Source: Camarhynchus parvulus
Taxonomy: Eukaryota; Chordata; Aves; Passeriformes; Thraupidae
Direction of reading: 5' to 3'
NCBI RefSeq assembly: GCF_901933205.1
Contig: NC_044572.1
Location: 92,594,965 to 92,658,964 of the forward strand
DNA length: 64,000 nt
Shown: piece by piece, positions 27,405 to 40,000 of the stretch
Layout: every line of letters begins with the position of its first letter
How positions within the stretch are numbered: the first letter of the stretch is position 1
The notes under the pieces: generated by a model
The model's input: only the letters and a program-made list of their open reading frames with translations
Told to the model about the DNA's origin: nothing
The model's database searches: none
Made by a program: the position numbers and the translations under genes

Positions 27405-27427
27405 AAAAAAAAAAAAAAAAAAAAAAA
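27405..27427. repeat. Poly-A run of 23
   Basis: An uninterrupted run of A adjoins the truncated end of the minus-strand CR1 fragment that starts at about 27430. In the CR1 sense it reads as poly-T, so it is not the tail of that element and may mark a second insertion or a rearrangement. Confidence 0.9.
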
Positions 27428-27429
27428 GG

Positions 27430-28015
27430 AACCTTTTCTGCAAAGCTGCTTCCAGGCCATTTTGACCCCTGTCGATCCTCATGAATGGAGTTATCCCATT
27501 TCAGCTGCAGAGATTTGCATGTGTCTTTATTGGACTTCATGAGATTCTTGTCTCTTTACTTCTGTAGCCTGTCAAGGTTCGTGTCTGAAGAGCACCTCTG
27601 CCTCTGTGTACTGACCAGTACCCCCAGTTTATTATTATTACCTGGGTTTTTAATAAAGACATTAAATGATATTTAGTGTTGATCCCTGAGGGATGCTGCT
27701 GCTGGCTGACAGACAGATGGACTCCGTGCCATTGATTGCCGTCCTCTGAGCTTGGTGGTGCTACCAGTTACCCACTCCTTGTATTCCACCTACCCAGACT
27801 GTATCTTCTTGGTTTGACTGGAAGGGTAGAGTGGCAGACTGTGGGAGGCTGTGTCTTAGGCCAAGCTAATGTCAGGGGATATGATGTCATGCTTCTCCCC
27901 TCCTCCACAAAACCAGTCATTTTATTACAGGAGGCTATCCAGGGGGTTAGACACCATTTGCCCTTGATAAATCCAAGCAGGGTGTTCCTACACACCTTCT
28001 ATCCATGGGGAAAAA
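27430..28015 (-). pseudogene. Degenerate CR1 LINE reverse-transcriptase (ORF2) fragment
   Basis: On the minus strand the frames carry, in order, a GFIKGKWCLT block (27948-27976, matching CR1 GFTKGKSCLTNL), a NKMTGFVEEGRS block, a run resembling NWLDGRAQR, the RT motif SIPQGS (27680-27694), then TNLDRLQK and finally SSFAEK (about 27436-27455). All correspond to the jockey/CR1 reverse transcriptase and its C-terminal part. Stops and frameshifts separate the blocks, and the catalytic YLD and FADD regions are damaged or lost. Both ends are truncated and no 3' UTR is attached. It is a dead transposon piece in the intron. Confidence 0.85.
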
Positions 28016-28455
28016 TTACTGTTAAAACTGTTATGTCATCTAAAAAAAGAAAAACAGCTAAGCATTTGAAATGCTGCGTGTAAAGCATGTCTCTCTTTTT
28101 ACCAATGCATTATCACTCCTTCAATGTTAATGCAGAGGTTTCTGTTCAGTACAAAATGTACCTACCTTTGACAGTCTTCATCCTTCTGTAAAGTATTGCA
28201 CTTTTGAATTATTGACAAAAAAAAATACTGAGGCCTTCTTTTGGAACAAATCCACATAAAAGAGAAAAGAGGTGTGAAGTGCACTTTCTGGTTGTGTGAT
28301 GATCCTTGATTTCTTGAAACCTTTCTAGAAAGATGGGCAGTTGTCACAGAGTTACCAAGTCTTGACAGAGTGATAGCAGCCTGTATAGTGTAACAGTACA
28401 AAGTAAATGTTGATTGGTCACAGAAAAAAAGGCAATGCTGTCTGGCTGAGCTGTC

Positions 28456-28555
28456 GTTGGGTTTTTATGTAGTTGGTTTTGGTTTTTTGGTCATTTGGTT
28501 GTTGTTGGTTGGTTTTCTGTTACTGTTTTTGGTGGGGTTTTTTAGGTTTTTTTAG
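28456..28555. repeat. G/T-rich low-complexity tract
   Basis: The + strand is almost only G and T, with degenerate GGTTTT and GTTGTTGGTTGG units. It is similar in composition to the tracts at 47.6, 48.1 and 56.3 kb. Confidence 0.8.
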
Positions 28556-28896
28556 TTAAATAGCTATAAAAGAGGAAAGATCTAAAAAATTAGGCACTGT
28601 AGGAAAAGGTGGAAGTTGAAAAAAAGAACAAGTGTTCCTGCCTGGAGTTGGAGACGTTCCCAGGCAGTGAATAGGTATGCTTGCTGGTAGAGCTTCATGC
28701 TCTCCCCCAAGAGCCTGGGCTTCCACAGATGATGACTATAAATAGTGCAAAGTAGCACTTATTTAAATTACCTTTTTTCTTTTTCTTTCCAACACATAGC
28801 TCTTGAATTTCAGTGCAATATTTCTCCTGAAGATGTAGAGTTCTTACTAGAACCACACTAATGAATCAAACTGTGGTGAATTGAATAATCTTTTTA

Positions 28897-29161
28897 GTGA
28901 TTAGTGATAGGACCCAAAGTAATGGTCTGAAGTTGTGTCAGGGGAGGTTTAGGTTGGATTTCAGAAAAAGTTTCCTCACCCAGAGGGTGGTTGTGGCACT
29001 GGAACAGGCTCCCCAGGGAAGTGGTCACAGCATCAAGCCTGAGAGTTCGAGGAGTGTTTGGGCAGTGCTCTCAGGCACATGGTGTGACTCTGGGCCGGGA
29101 GTTGGATGTGATGATCTTTGTGGCTCCCTTCCAAATCAGCATATTGAATGATTCTGTGATC
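28897..29161 (+). mobile_element. CR1 LINE 3' end fragment
   Basis: This + strand copy begins at GTGATTAGTGATAGGACC and carries the standard avian CR1 3' UTR in order: TGTGTCAGGGGAGGTTTAGG, CCTCACCCAGAGGGTGG, GGAACAGGCTCCCCAGGGA, GGCACATGGTGTGACTC, and a tail GAATGATTCTGTGATCT. It is a typical 5'-truncated copy, about 265 bp, with no coding part. It lies in the opposite orientation to the CR1 pieces at 25.2 and 27.4 kb. Confidence 0.93.
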
Positions 29162-30655
29162 TTTTTAAATGACAGTTACTATTTGTTTTTTGGCTCACTG
29201 AGTAATAAGCTGGTTGCTCACAAATTGTATTTCTGGTCTTAACCATTTCTCCTGTCTGTACATGCACATGAGTGTTTCAACGTCATCACTTCTGATACTT
29301 ATTTACATTGGTATTAGAGAAAATGGACATTTATCTCACAGTCAGTATGAGATTTATATTGCTTGATCTTTCTCAGGTTTAGTTTCTTTTTTGACTTTAT
29401 GTATTTGAAAAATGGTAGCTACAGCTGTTTAAAACCATACTGTCTCTGCAACAAAACAAGAAATGTTCCTGAAGAACAGGACTGTGCATTATGCAGATAG
29501 GGGTTTTTAAATTCAGTTATTAGATTAGCTGCTTATGCTTTGCAAAAGGTATGAGGACAGGATTATGAACCATTTCTGTTATGGAGCCTGTATCTTACCA
29601 TATTTGCCATCTGGAGACACTTTGGGTAGATGCTTACTGACCACAGTCTTTTTTTATATGGTGTACAAAAACGGCAGCAATTAACTCCACAGGAAAACCT
29701 TCCCTAGTTCCAGGTGAGTAATAGCAGGTATTTGCAGATGAATCAGGTGTCACCTGGGACTGAAGAAGCACTGAGTGTGAGATCTGAGTGAGTCATTTCC
29801 TTGGGCTCTCAAAGTTTGTCTTACCACTAAGTGGTAAGCAGCAATACTTAACTTGAGATCATTATTTCTGAGGGTCAGGAGCATGTTAAATTACTGATAT
29901 ATGGAGAAAAATGTAACATTTTAGCTGTAATCCTTGCATATGAAATCACTGGTATTTGCTGAAAGCTCACCACATCATTTTATGGAATTTTGGAAAAGCA
30001 TTGATCAGATTGCATATCTGACATACCCATATCTGCATGTTACAGTCTGGGCTGCATTAGACTGTAAGTGTGCTCCAGAGGAGGGCACCAAAATCTGGAG
30101 GTGTTAGTGCCACTGGTACAATAAACCAGATGGTGGCCTGGTAGCCAGAGCCCAGTGATGGGTCAGGCTCTGAGTGACAGCCCTTAAAATGCCTGGAAGC
30201 CCCAGTGTGATCAGATGCTGAATTGTGGGGCAACTAATGAAATTGGCTTCTGCCATTCATTAACATCCAGATCTTCAGGATCTGTTGTTGTTGTTTTCCC
30301 CCTCATGGTGGTCAATACAATTTGAATGCTAATTTGGACATTTTAAACAGGCTGAAAATAAAAAATTAAAATGTCATCTCTCTGGGCATGTTTGGGTAAA
30401 CAATTGGGTTTGTTGTGCTTTTTTTCCAAAATATTTTGCCTCTTAGACTTCATTATTCCCTTCTGAAATGGGAAAGTTCACCTGTTGAATATGTAGGTTA
30501 ATATTTCAGCATGCAGCTTCATACATGTGTTACAATGGTCAATTTTTCTTCTAATATTGGTGCAGTTGTAACTCTGCACAGTAGTTTTTGTGAGAGTGCC
30601 TCTGTGTTGGCTTAAAACATGTAGGGAAGCATTGTTCTCTTGTTTGTTTTCAGAA
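29162..30655. other. Intronic stretch, nothing recognised
   Basis: No exon or sure repeat seen. A short stretch near 30070-30110 (TGCTCCAGAGGAGGGCACCAAAATCTGG) vaguely resembles the CR1 ORF2 terminal region but is too short and diverged to annotate. Confidence 0.55.
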
Positions 30656-30658
30656 AAT

Positions 30659-30713
30659 GTGGTGGGTTGACCCTGGCTGGACTCCCGGTGCCCACCAAAG
30701 CTGCTCCATCACA
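30659..30713 (+). mobile_element. Scrap of an endogenous-retrovirus-like LTR (5' end)
   Basis: The sequence starting TGTGGTGGGTTGACCCTGGC and continuing through GGTGCCCACCAAAGC resembles, from memory, the first bases of a common passerine solo LTR. Only about 55 bases fit, after which similarity is lost; no second LTR, primer-binding site or viral coding sequence is visible. Without a library search this remains tentative. Confidence 0.5.
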
Positions 30714-32000
30714 TGTCTAGTGCATATGAACATTGTGAAAGGGAAATAATCATGCCAGCAAGGGTTCTGCTCCTCTGTTCCTGATAAAGGACATAGAAGT
30801 CAAAGCAAGAACTGAATGGGAGCAGTTTTTATTTGTGTTGAGAGAATTTGAGGGATTTGTGTTCTATTGCTCTGAGATTTCTTCCTTGTTATTGGTGTGA
30901 ATTGGTTTTGGTTAGATTTTTGACATTCTCCTGACTTGGGTTCTATTGCTTTAGTGCTAATTAGGTGCATTGTTTTGAGTTATTTGCTTTATGACACTTT
31001 TTCTGGTTCAGTTTAGACAGTTTCTTGAAAAATGACTGACAGATAGAATATTTCTGAAATCAGTTAATCTCCTCTTCAGATTTTGCATTTTGTGGTTGTT
31101 AAGGTAACTAGGAAAAATGAGGAAGGGATCCTCATTGTGCTTTCTTCAAGTGTTTCAAGCAAAACTATAAATTAATTTTAATAGGTGTTTTGAAGTTGCT
31201 TTTTAAAATATTCAGGTAAGTATTGCATACATTTCATTGTATATTCTCTGTTTCTTAGGAAATATCTCTTGGGTTATTTCTCTGTGTTCTAGTAAGTAGT
31301 TTTATTTATGTACCATTGACAGCTATCTGGTAGTTAGAAGTTGATTTATACTTGAAAGGCTTACAGTGGGCTGCTGAAAGGAAGGTCAGTCCTATTTGGG
31401 CCTACAGTTGGATATCAGATGAACAAATTTCTGGGATGGTATTGTGGCTTTCTGAAGAGCTAGCTGTACCTGAAAGCTGATTTTGAAGTCAAAAATTAGC
31501 ATTTATCATTCTGTTGCTTCCTGCTGGTTGACTTGTGTGAGAATTGAAGTTGCTGAGAGTTTATGGGCAAGCTCTATCTCTTAAAATTATCTGTAAAAAT
31601 ATTTGCAAAGGTGACTAATACTTCTGAGAAACTTGTAATGTATTTGGTGAGGTATGGGAAGGGGAGGTAACTTCTGGTCTTTAAGCACATTAGAAACAGA
31701 CTCCTTGAGGGGCTTTAATATGGTTCTAAAAACTAATGGTCCCTCTTTCCTTTTTGTCAATCTTATCAATATCAATCCAGGGTCATTACATAAGGTGCAA
31801 CTACATTACTGTGCACACTGTTTTCCATCTCATGTATTTTCTCTTCTAGTGGAGAGATTTGGGTCCATGGTGGTGTGGTGATGCTGTTGGGGGCCTGTGA
31901 AATCCTTGGGCTCTTACCCCCTACTTCTCTTCCTTGATAGGGGGACAGCCTTGATACTGGTATGGGGTCCTGAGACTGATTATATGGCTCTGGGTCTGAG

Positions 32001-32262
32001 GAACAAGGGCACAGGAGCCAAGGTTTTCTCCCTGGTGCTCCCAGTGAGGGCGTAGGGCTGGGACAGAAGTGAGTGGGTTCTAGAGGTCAACCCCTGGTGG
32101 CACAGCTGATGCTGACAGCGGGCATCTGGCTTTTACAGCCATGGAGCTGCTCTCTGAGGGCCAAGGACTGCTCAGATGGAATCTACCTGACCAAGTCAGG
32201 GAAAAGCCTCATTGACAGCAGGCTGGTCAGGCTGGTGAGGAAAGCTTTAAACCAGGAAATAT
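32001..32262 (+). pseudogene. CR1 LINE ORF1 remnant (C-terminal end of SGNH/GDSL-type esterase-like domain)
   Basis: An open frame at 32073-32264 contains DGIYLTKSGKSLIDSRL (from 32175) and ends VRLVRKALNQEI. This matches the end of avian CR1 ORF1, whose usual form is DGxHLT..GK....RLA.L.RRALN, where the D..H pair belongs to the hydrolase active site. Here the His is Tyr, so the site is lost. The DNA upstream, from about 32001 (GGAGCCAAGGTTTTCTCCCTGGTG onward), also follows CR1 ORF1, but in other frames. Insertion borders are unclear. The frame is a transposon relic, not a host gene. Confidence 0.78.
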
Positions 32263-35200
32263 AAGGGAGAGAGAGATGACAACCCACAGACAAGTGGGGA
32301 GTGATGGAATGGGTTGGCAAACAAAGGGTTAGGGTTTGATGCAGACAAGAAGAACCTTATAAAAAATGTAACAGGGCTGAAGGCAGAGGTTTATTTCATG
32401 AACTATCAAGCAAGTACTCAATTTTGCCTAGTGTCTTAACTTTCCTGGTGAGTCTGCATTAGACTCAAACTTTTGATGAAACTTAGTATCTTAATGTTTC
32501 TAACAATTTTTTAGTAGAAAGTATTTTTTAAATGTAGTCTTATAGTGGGGAACTATCTTTTAGTAGTGTATTGATAAAGTGATCCTTGATAACATGATCG
32601 ATGTCCTTACTTATCTTTACATGTTGCTTGATGTTTTTTAAAATTTACTTATGTGGGAGTTAAAAGATGTCATACCACTGTTTTGCAATTATACAAACTG
32701 TTTAGTGCCTTTAGTAGTTTCCCTTAACTATAAAAACCCTCCTTGCTTCCACACCAAATGCGTTTCAAAACTCTTATCTGAAAAGAAATCTTTATTTACA
32801 TTTTGAAAAATGCAGTTGTGTTGGTTATTTTGTAAATATTGACCCTGTAGGTCTTGACATTTGAAAACATTTTCTTCTAAGCGGTGTTTGCGCGTTTATT
32901 TACCCTACACAGAGGACGTATGCACATTCTGGGAGCACAGAGCAATAAAACTAATTTTCTTTCAAGATCCTGCATTTAACATTGGCCTATTTAAATCAAA
33001 CAGGGAAATGGAAAAGTAATTTTCTGTCTTGGGTGGATAGACAGGTACGTGCACACCAAGACCTCATTTTCTATGGGGGCAGGGTCATGGCAGCTTCCCC
33101 CTTAACCAAGTGTTACACAGCAAACCTTCTTTTCCCATACAGACTGGAGTGAGGAAGGAGCTCTCTGGTGGGTTGGACCCAAGAGCTGGTTTGGTTTTGT
33201 TTTCTCCTCTTCTCCCCCCTCGTGTTACTGGGATGGATTGGTTTTAGCCCCTCTTTCACCCCTTGTCCGGTTCCTTGAAGGATGAAGAAGTTTGGAGAGC
33301 AGCCCAGCTTGTAGGTATGGTCTGGAGGGAGGATGCATTCCTTGGAGATGGGACAAGGCTGGGATCTTGGCAGGAGTGAATGGAATGATGAGATGAAATG
33401 TCTGTGTCAAAATACCTTGCCACTTTGGAAAGGCAAAATTGCCTTCTTCTTAACAGCCCACCAGCCCCCAAAAAACCTTTTTGTACAAAATTTAAGCAAC
33501 GTCTGGTAATTTTCTTTTATCACAGTTCAGAAACATTGATGAGTGCTGTGGTCAGAATTTTCTTTGGACCTACAAATCTTGCAGGGAAATGTAATGTATT
33601 TTAGCATCAGGCGACTTGTATGTTCAATTATTTGTAGCTTTGGCCTTGAAATATACTTCATGGAGCTAGAGACTGCCGAGTGACCTAAAGCACTTTCAGT
33701 GTGCTGAAAAATCTCTGTTCTAAAATTAACTGCTTGATGTTGAGTTTAATTCTTGGCAAATAAAAGTAAATTTTGCTTTTAAATGCTGAAAATGTTTTGG
33801 TAGTTTTTAGGGAGTTGAAGTGATGCAATTTTGAATGTTTTTGAATGCTTTTTACATAGCTGCTTTTGAGCTTTCTTTCCTCGTGAGCTAGAGACTTGAA
33901 AGTGAAAATTAAATCCAAGAAGTTGAAAGTTCATGTTTGGTGTTCACTGGCAGCTGTTTCAGAGTTTGTTTCATACTCATTAAGCTCAAAGGGGATTTGA
34001 ATTAGTCTGTTGTATCTCTTGCCCATTGTGAGCAGAACGGTGAGAAAGTATTCTAAAGTTGTCTACTGTTTTTGTCTTCTTACAAAAGCACTACAAAGGT
34101 ATTTTTATTATTCAAGAAAGCCAGTCTACATCTGTGTTGAGGAAATGACCCAGACACATGTTCTGTGTAATTATTTTGCACACTGAAGGACTGGTTCATG
34201 CACGTAATGGAATTAGGAATGAAATACCAGAAGTGAAATTCTGCCTTCCCTGCAGCCTGGTTTGCTGCTGGGGAACTGGGCAGAGTGAACCTCTCGTGTT
34301 AGGTGCTGAGTTCCTGCTGTGCATGTTTTTTTGGCACAGTTGTGCTTCAGCTCTTTGTAGCCCCCACAGTCACATGTTCCACGTCTCTCCTGCGGGCCAG
34401 TGGAGTCAACAATTTACGTTGACAAGGGGAACCTTGTGCGTTTCCTCTTAACAACGTTAACACCGGCTGCAGAGCCAGGATGTCAGCTGTGCTGGGTTTT
34501 TATCAAAAAATACCTGTGCACTGTCAGTTGGAGTACTGCAAAAGCCAGAACATTTTCACACCTAGGGGCTGAGAAAAGGTGTTTTGCTGGTAATGCAGCA
34601 GAAAGGTTCATCTCTAAGAGTTGTTTACTGTTCTTAGGTTTGACACTTTTTCAGTGAATATTTCCGAGATGCTCTGTAATAGCTTTCATTTTATAATATA
34701 TTTCCCTCAAAATACCTTCAAGATACATAGAAGATAAATAGAATTTAACTGATTTTTTAAAAACCTTTTTTTCTTATATAGGACACTCTGAATATCCTCT
34801 TGTTCCTGGATTAGTGCAGACATCCATCCTTGTGTTTGATGAACCAGATTTGGACACTGCTTCAGGCCTAATTTCTTAGTTTTTGGGTTTTTTTAAACAA
34901 CCATAAGCATCGTGCAAATGCAGCAATGCAGGTTTAGATAGCCATGGTTGGTGGGATTCTGCAAAAGGACTGGAGCCTTTCCTCTGTGTATCATGACATC
35001 AGGTAACTTCTGCACTGAATGATGCTTTGGAACGATGCAGTCTCCCAGATGTGCTCCTTACAGATAGCTGCCACCCCTTCTGCATCTCTTCTTGTGGATA
35101 AAAGGTGCAAATCACCAGGTCTACTGCCACGCTCAGTCTTCTATAGGCCTCTGAGGAGGATTCAAGACTGAGGATTTCTAATTATGAGGCAATCATTTTG

Positions 35201-36913
35201 ATCTTTATTCATTGCAAACTGCCAAACTGAGACTTCTGATGTGAGGTTGAAAAGCATTTTTACGTGAAAAAGAAGCTCAAAATATTTCTCATCTTTTCTC
35301 CCTGGCTAGTGGATTGTTATTTTGCACCTTTTTTTAAAATGGCTTTGGTTTGGGTTTTTTCCCACCTGTTAATTATTGGACATCATTCTGTACCTAGCTG
35401 CTAGTTTTTTGCATCTCTGTTGTGCTTTTACAATAGAGAGTATCTTTTTCTGGTATATTGGTATCCTGATATATGAACTCAGATTTTATCAATATGCAGG
35501 AATATAGAAGTGCCCTCATTAGCTGGGAAGAAAACAGGATTGCTGTTGTACACTTCTGTTATAACCCTTCAGAAAGACCTCATGTGGTGGCATTTGAAAA
35601 TTACCAGTCTGCTGGGGCCAGACACTGACATTGTTCAATGGATTTATGAAGCTTTTAAGGAGGTGCACTGAGGGTTGAGGCTGCAGCATCAACACTGTGT
35701 TTTTGACTTAAACCACATCCTTTTCTTGAAAAACAGAGTGAAATATTTGCACTTGTTCACCATGTGGCTAAAATAAGTGCTTAAAGGTGAGTAAATTTGC
35801 AGTCAGTTTAGATGAGATAAAGATGATGAATGGGCTGTGAAGGCATTGATATTGACAGCTGTCACTTTTCAGACTGCTCTGGAAATCAGCTTGAACACTT
35901 TTTCTAAAAGAGATGTGCTCTTGTGCTTGGTGTCCAAAGTACCTGTTTTTGATTTTGTCCCTTGAGTGTTTTTATGGCTCCTGTTTGATTCCTGAGGTCA
36001 AGAGCTGCTTCCGTCCGTGTGCCTGCCAGATGCTGTTTGCAGTGGAGCTGTAGAAAACCTGTCTGGGTTCAAAGCAGGTACCACATGCTCTTTAATAACG
36101 TTAGTTCCAGGTGTTCTGGAGGCTGTTGAACCTCACTGTGTTCCCAAGTGTGGGTGTAGGTCCTTGTACTACTCTTCACAGTTTCATCTTTTGTTGGCAC
36201 TGCACGGCTTGTGCAGCTGGTGTGATGATGGTTGCTCTGCCCCATAGGACCAGGGTGGGATTGGCAGAGAAAATAACAAGTCACAGCCCTGCCTGTACTT
36301 GCCTGACTTTGTGATTCATATCCAGGTTTCCTAGGTACGGTTTCAGGGTTAATGTGCACAGAGTGAAAGGCAGTTACTTGAAATTTAAAATATTGACCCA
36401 GAGCATATTTTTGTGTCTTGTCTTTACTTGTTTTGCAGATTCCTTGTGGTTCTAGGAGGATTCCTGATCATGGCAGTATCTTATAGAGTACCTACAAAGT
36501 AAAAGGTCACTCATAAATCTTTTCCTTTCCCTTTGCCCCTATGCATAGGGCACCTGAGATGTTTTTTTTTTTTTTTTCAGTTCACAGTATTAATGCAAAC
36601 CTCTTGAATCTTGCACAGGGTTGTCTGACCTGTTTTTTGTTTAGGTTTGTTAACCAAATGAATGCTGTCATTTTAACAGCTTGCTCCCAAATGCCTTCAG
36701 CCTCTGTGACTTGTATCAGTAATGTAATCCCTCATTTTCTTCCTATTACATGACTGAAATTCCATCCTCAGCATAGGGGACTACTGTATGGACTAGTGAA
36801 AGCTGACTAGTAGAGCACTGTAGGTCCATAAATTATCTTTATCTGTTACATTCTGAGCTGAATATGAGAACCCCAGTGTGGTCAGGAACATGTAAAGGTG
36901 AGATATTCTCTGT
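32263..36913. other. Intronic stretch, nothing recognised
   Basis: No exon, RNA gene or certain transposon seen. A moderately GC-rich part (about 33050-33470) has open frames of 61-71 codons on the minus strand with no recognisable motif and may be an unidentified old repeat. The rest is ordinary AT-rich intron. Confidence 0.55.
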
Positions 36914-37045
36914 ATTAACCCAGTTTGTAAGAATATAGAGCAGGGTGCTGGTAACACCAAAGTCATGAGTTCCAGTATAGGCCATTGGCTTGGGTTGGAC
37001 TCAGTGGTTCTTGTGGATCCCTTTCTACTCAGAATATTCTGTGAA
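36914..37045 (+). mobile_element. tRNA-Ile-headed, CR1-tailed SINE (TguSINE1-like), degraded
   Basis: The first part aligns by eye with tRNA-Ile: TTAACCCAGTTTG (box A region), then AGAGCAGGGTGCTGGTAACACCAAAG (anticodon arm, matching AGAGC.TGGTGCTAATAACGCCAAGG), then GTCATGAGTTCCAGTATAGGCCA (box B and acceptor end). It is followed by GGGTTGGACTCAGTGGTTCTTGTGG and ends CTACTCAGAATATTCTGTGA, which is the CR1 3' end used for trans-mobilisation. From memory this head-tail structure is the songbird SINE family TguSINE1. Diverged at many positions, so it is old and not a functional tRNA gene. No clear target-site duplication. Confidence 0.82.
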
Positions 37046-40000
37046 ACTTCTCCATAAACAGAAGTAGCTTTAAAAAGCCTTTCATAAAAGAAGGGAAGAA
37101 CATAGCAAAATAGCGTGGAACTGTAATATGGAATGGAGCAAATTTTTGAGATGGAATTCAGTGGTTTTTACTTGGTATTTTAAAGTTTCAAAATAGACTG
37201 AATTCAGTTCTTCAAAGTCCTGGATAATGTGTTTGAGGCATCTCAGACCTTTTTAAAAGTGCCTTGGTCTGCCTTGGGGTTTAGTGATGAGAATCCTTTT
37301 GTTTGCAACTTCTTTTGAAGTTCTGTTTTGGTGACAGCAGCAGTAGCACTGTGCTGTTGAAGCTGAGAGGAACAGAAAACTGTCCTTGGAAACTCTAGCC
37401 CTCTCTTTTTCCATCACCCTGTCATATTCTTTTTTCTTTCTTATACCTTAAATAAGATTTTGACACATGCATGGGAATTTTGTCAAAACTATGAAGTAGA
37501 GGATATTGTAGGTCTTGCATTTAGAAACTGCATGTAAAAAATCTGTAGAAGTGAAAATTAAACTGAGAAAACAAGATGCAATAGAAAGCTGAAGATAACG
37601 ATTGTGATTTTCTTGATGTTTAAAGGAGTTATTTAACTGAAAATTAATGATAAAATTTGCATCCTTCTCTTGGCTGGTGGGGACTGAAGAACAAACTGGT
37701 GTAGGAGTTCCTGGAATGTTTACAAGAGTTTGGAGCTGTGTAGATAGCACGAGGCCAGCTTCAGTCTGGCATAACCTTGTTCTGAATGGTGGCTGTAGTC
37801 TTGTTTGAGGAGTACAAATCTGCCAGTATGACATGGTTAAAATGGACTGCTCACCCTCAATGCAAGAGGCCTGGTGCTTGCTAGTGTGTGTGTTTGAGTT
37901 TCTGTATCAAAAGAAAGGGGTTTAGGAAATCGGCAGATTTAGGAAGAACTAATGATCGAGTTCAAGAATATGTTTGAACATACTTGTTAAAGCAGGTCTA
38001 GGAGATATCAGCTCACCTGAAGAGGGCCAGCTGCCATTCCATGAATTTCTGCTGCTAATAAGTGTGGTCCACAGCATCTCATGTGTTTGACTGTGTTAAG
38101 CTCTATGTGTAGAAATTCCTCTCCATGAAGAGGAGCTAAACATTTTGATACTGATTGAGGTGTCTGATAAGAAGTAACAAGGAATTTTTCCAGCATTTAT
38201 GACAGCAACATTCTTAATCTGGGGATGCAGAATACAAAAATTACTGGGAAATCATGACTCTTAAAATTGACTTGCATCCTGCCCTGCTATTGCAGGAGTA
38301 TTTGGTATTTAGAGAAAAATCCCTGCATTTGACAGACTTTCTGATACTTGTCTCAGTCGTGTTAGTGTCACAATTTTGAAGGAGCACATATTAATGCTTT
38401 AAAGAATTTTCTTACATTTTTTCCATGGAACTCTGTGGAAAATCAGTTATCTCTGAGAAGACAATGTATAGATTGTCCTGAAGGTATACTATAGCCTGAA
38501 CATCATACATACATTTTATGAATATTAAATGAAAGGTAGCCTTACGTGGTACGGTTTAGGGGAATATCATTGCAGAAGTGGAAAATCAGGAATGTTTTGC
38601 AGAGTTCTTCAGCTGAGCAGTATGATCTACTGCTATGGATATGGTTCAGATTATCCAGATTGTTACTGCCTTCAACAACTTACTCTTTTTCTGTTATTCA
38701 AAATGAAGGTTTATTGCCAGTCAAATCTAGTTTTATCTACTAGAAGCTCTTGTCTGTCTTTTGAGGTGGTGCCTGTTGTTTATCTTAGTTTTGTAGATGT
38801 AGCATGGGGGAAGAATCAATAACCATGCCCCCAGTGCTGCTGGGTTTTGTGGAGGGAAGGTAATGTGCTGTGGACAGGAATGAATGACAGAAGGAACTGG
38901 AGAAATGTCTGTGCTGCCATGCGCTCAGTCTGTGTTGTTTTGCTGCAGCTTTTGATACCTGTGTGGCACTTTTCCAAAAAGAAAGGGAATTTTCACTGTT
39001 TTCTCTTGTTCCATTGGAATGAAGCTAAACATACTAGATAAATATATATAATAAGAAAAAGGAGTAGATTGTAAAAGGCAGAAATGAAAGCACAGACAGT
39101 ACGAATCAGTGCTTCACTCTGGATTTCTTTAATTTTCATTGAAGCATAACACTTCTTGAATAATAATTTTATCTCTGATGAAAAGTTGTAACTTTTCTTT
39201 GTGGTTTTGTCACTTAGAAAATTAAGTCTTTGAGTAACAGCTTTGTGGTTAAAGGAAAAGAAACAAATCCTTCCTAACTAGTATGCAAAAATGGCAATGT
39301 AGTTAAAAAGCTGGCTTGAATACTCTGGAGTACATCTTTCCATTTCCAAGGCCTATGATTCCTTGAGGACTTAGCTGCTTCTCTAAATGTAATATGCCTC
39401 ACTGCACTTTTTAACCTGGCCTGACGCTGTAGTGCCTGCAGAGTACAGCTCACTGTAACTCAGGATTTCTTGATATTTCCCATGTAAGTAAAGATCACCT
39501 AAGTAGGCACTGATAGCAACAAAATACAAGTAGCCTCTTCTTGCACTAATGGGTATATATATAACATTTTTCATATTGCTGTTTGTTTGCTGCAAATATT
39601 TTGATAGCTACTGGTTATTTGTATAGCTGCCTATCAAAGTTTTAAAATGCTGTGTAATATGGACACTGTGGTGTGCACATGGTGGATAATGGGAAAACAG
39701 GTGAACTGAGTCATAAGGCACCAGGTGACAGCCACAGTGGAAAGTTGGGCCAAAAATATCTTCTGAAACTGAGGCAGATTATAATGCAATTCTAATTTTT
39801 ATCAGGTCTGAGTCAAGAGCAGCTGTGTATGTACGTATTGATCTATATAGAGCTGCAGTGTATATGCACATCTCATTTTGAAACTGCTGTATGAAATAAT
39901 AGAAGGGGTTCTAGTCTGTCACCAGCTGTTATGATGCAGTAGCTGCTGGTTTGCTCCTTAGGTATTTAATGGTATTTTGGAACATGAGTAGTCAAGGAGA

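Noticed and set aside
30050..30110. Possible CR1 ORF2 scrap (CCAGAGGAGGGCACCAAAATCTGG)
   Set aside because: Only about 25 bases resemble CR1; too short and diverged to support.
36914..36990. Possible tRNA-Ile gene
   Set aside because: The cloverleaf is broken by many substitutions and the block continues into a CR1 tail, so it is the head of a SINE.
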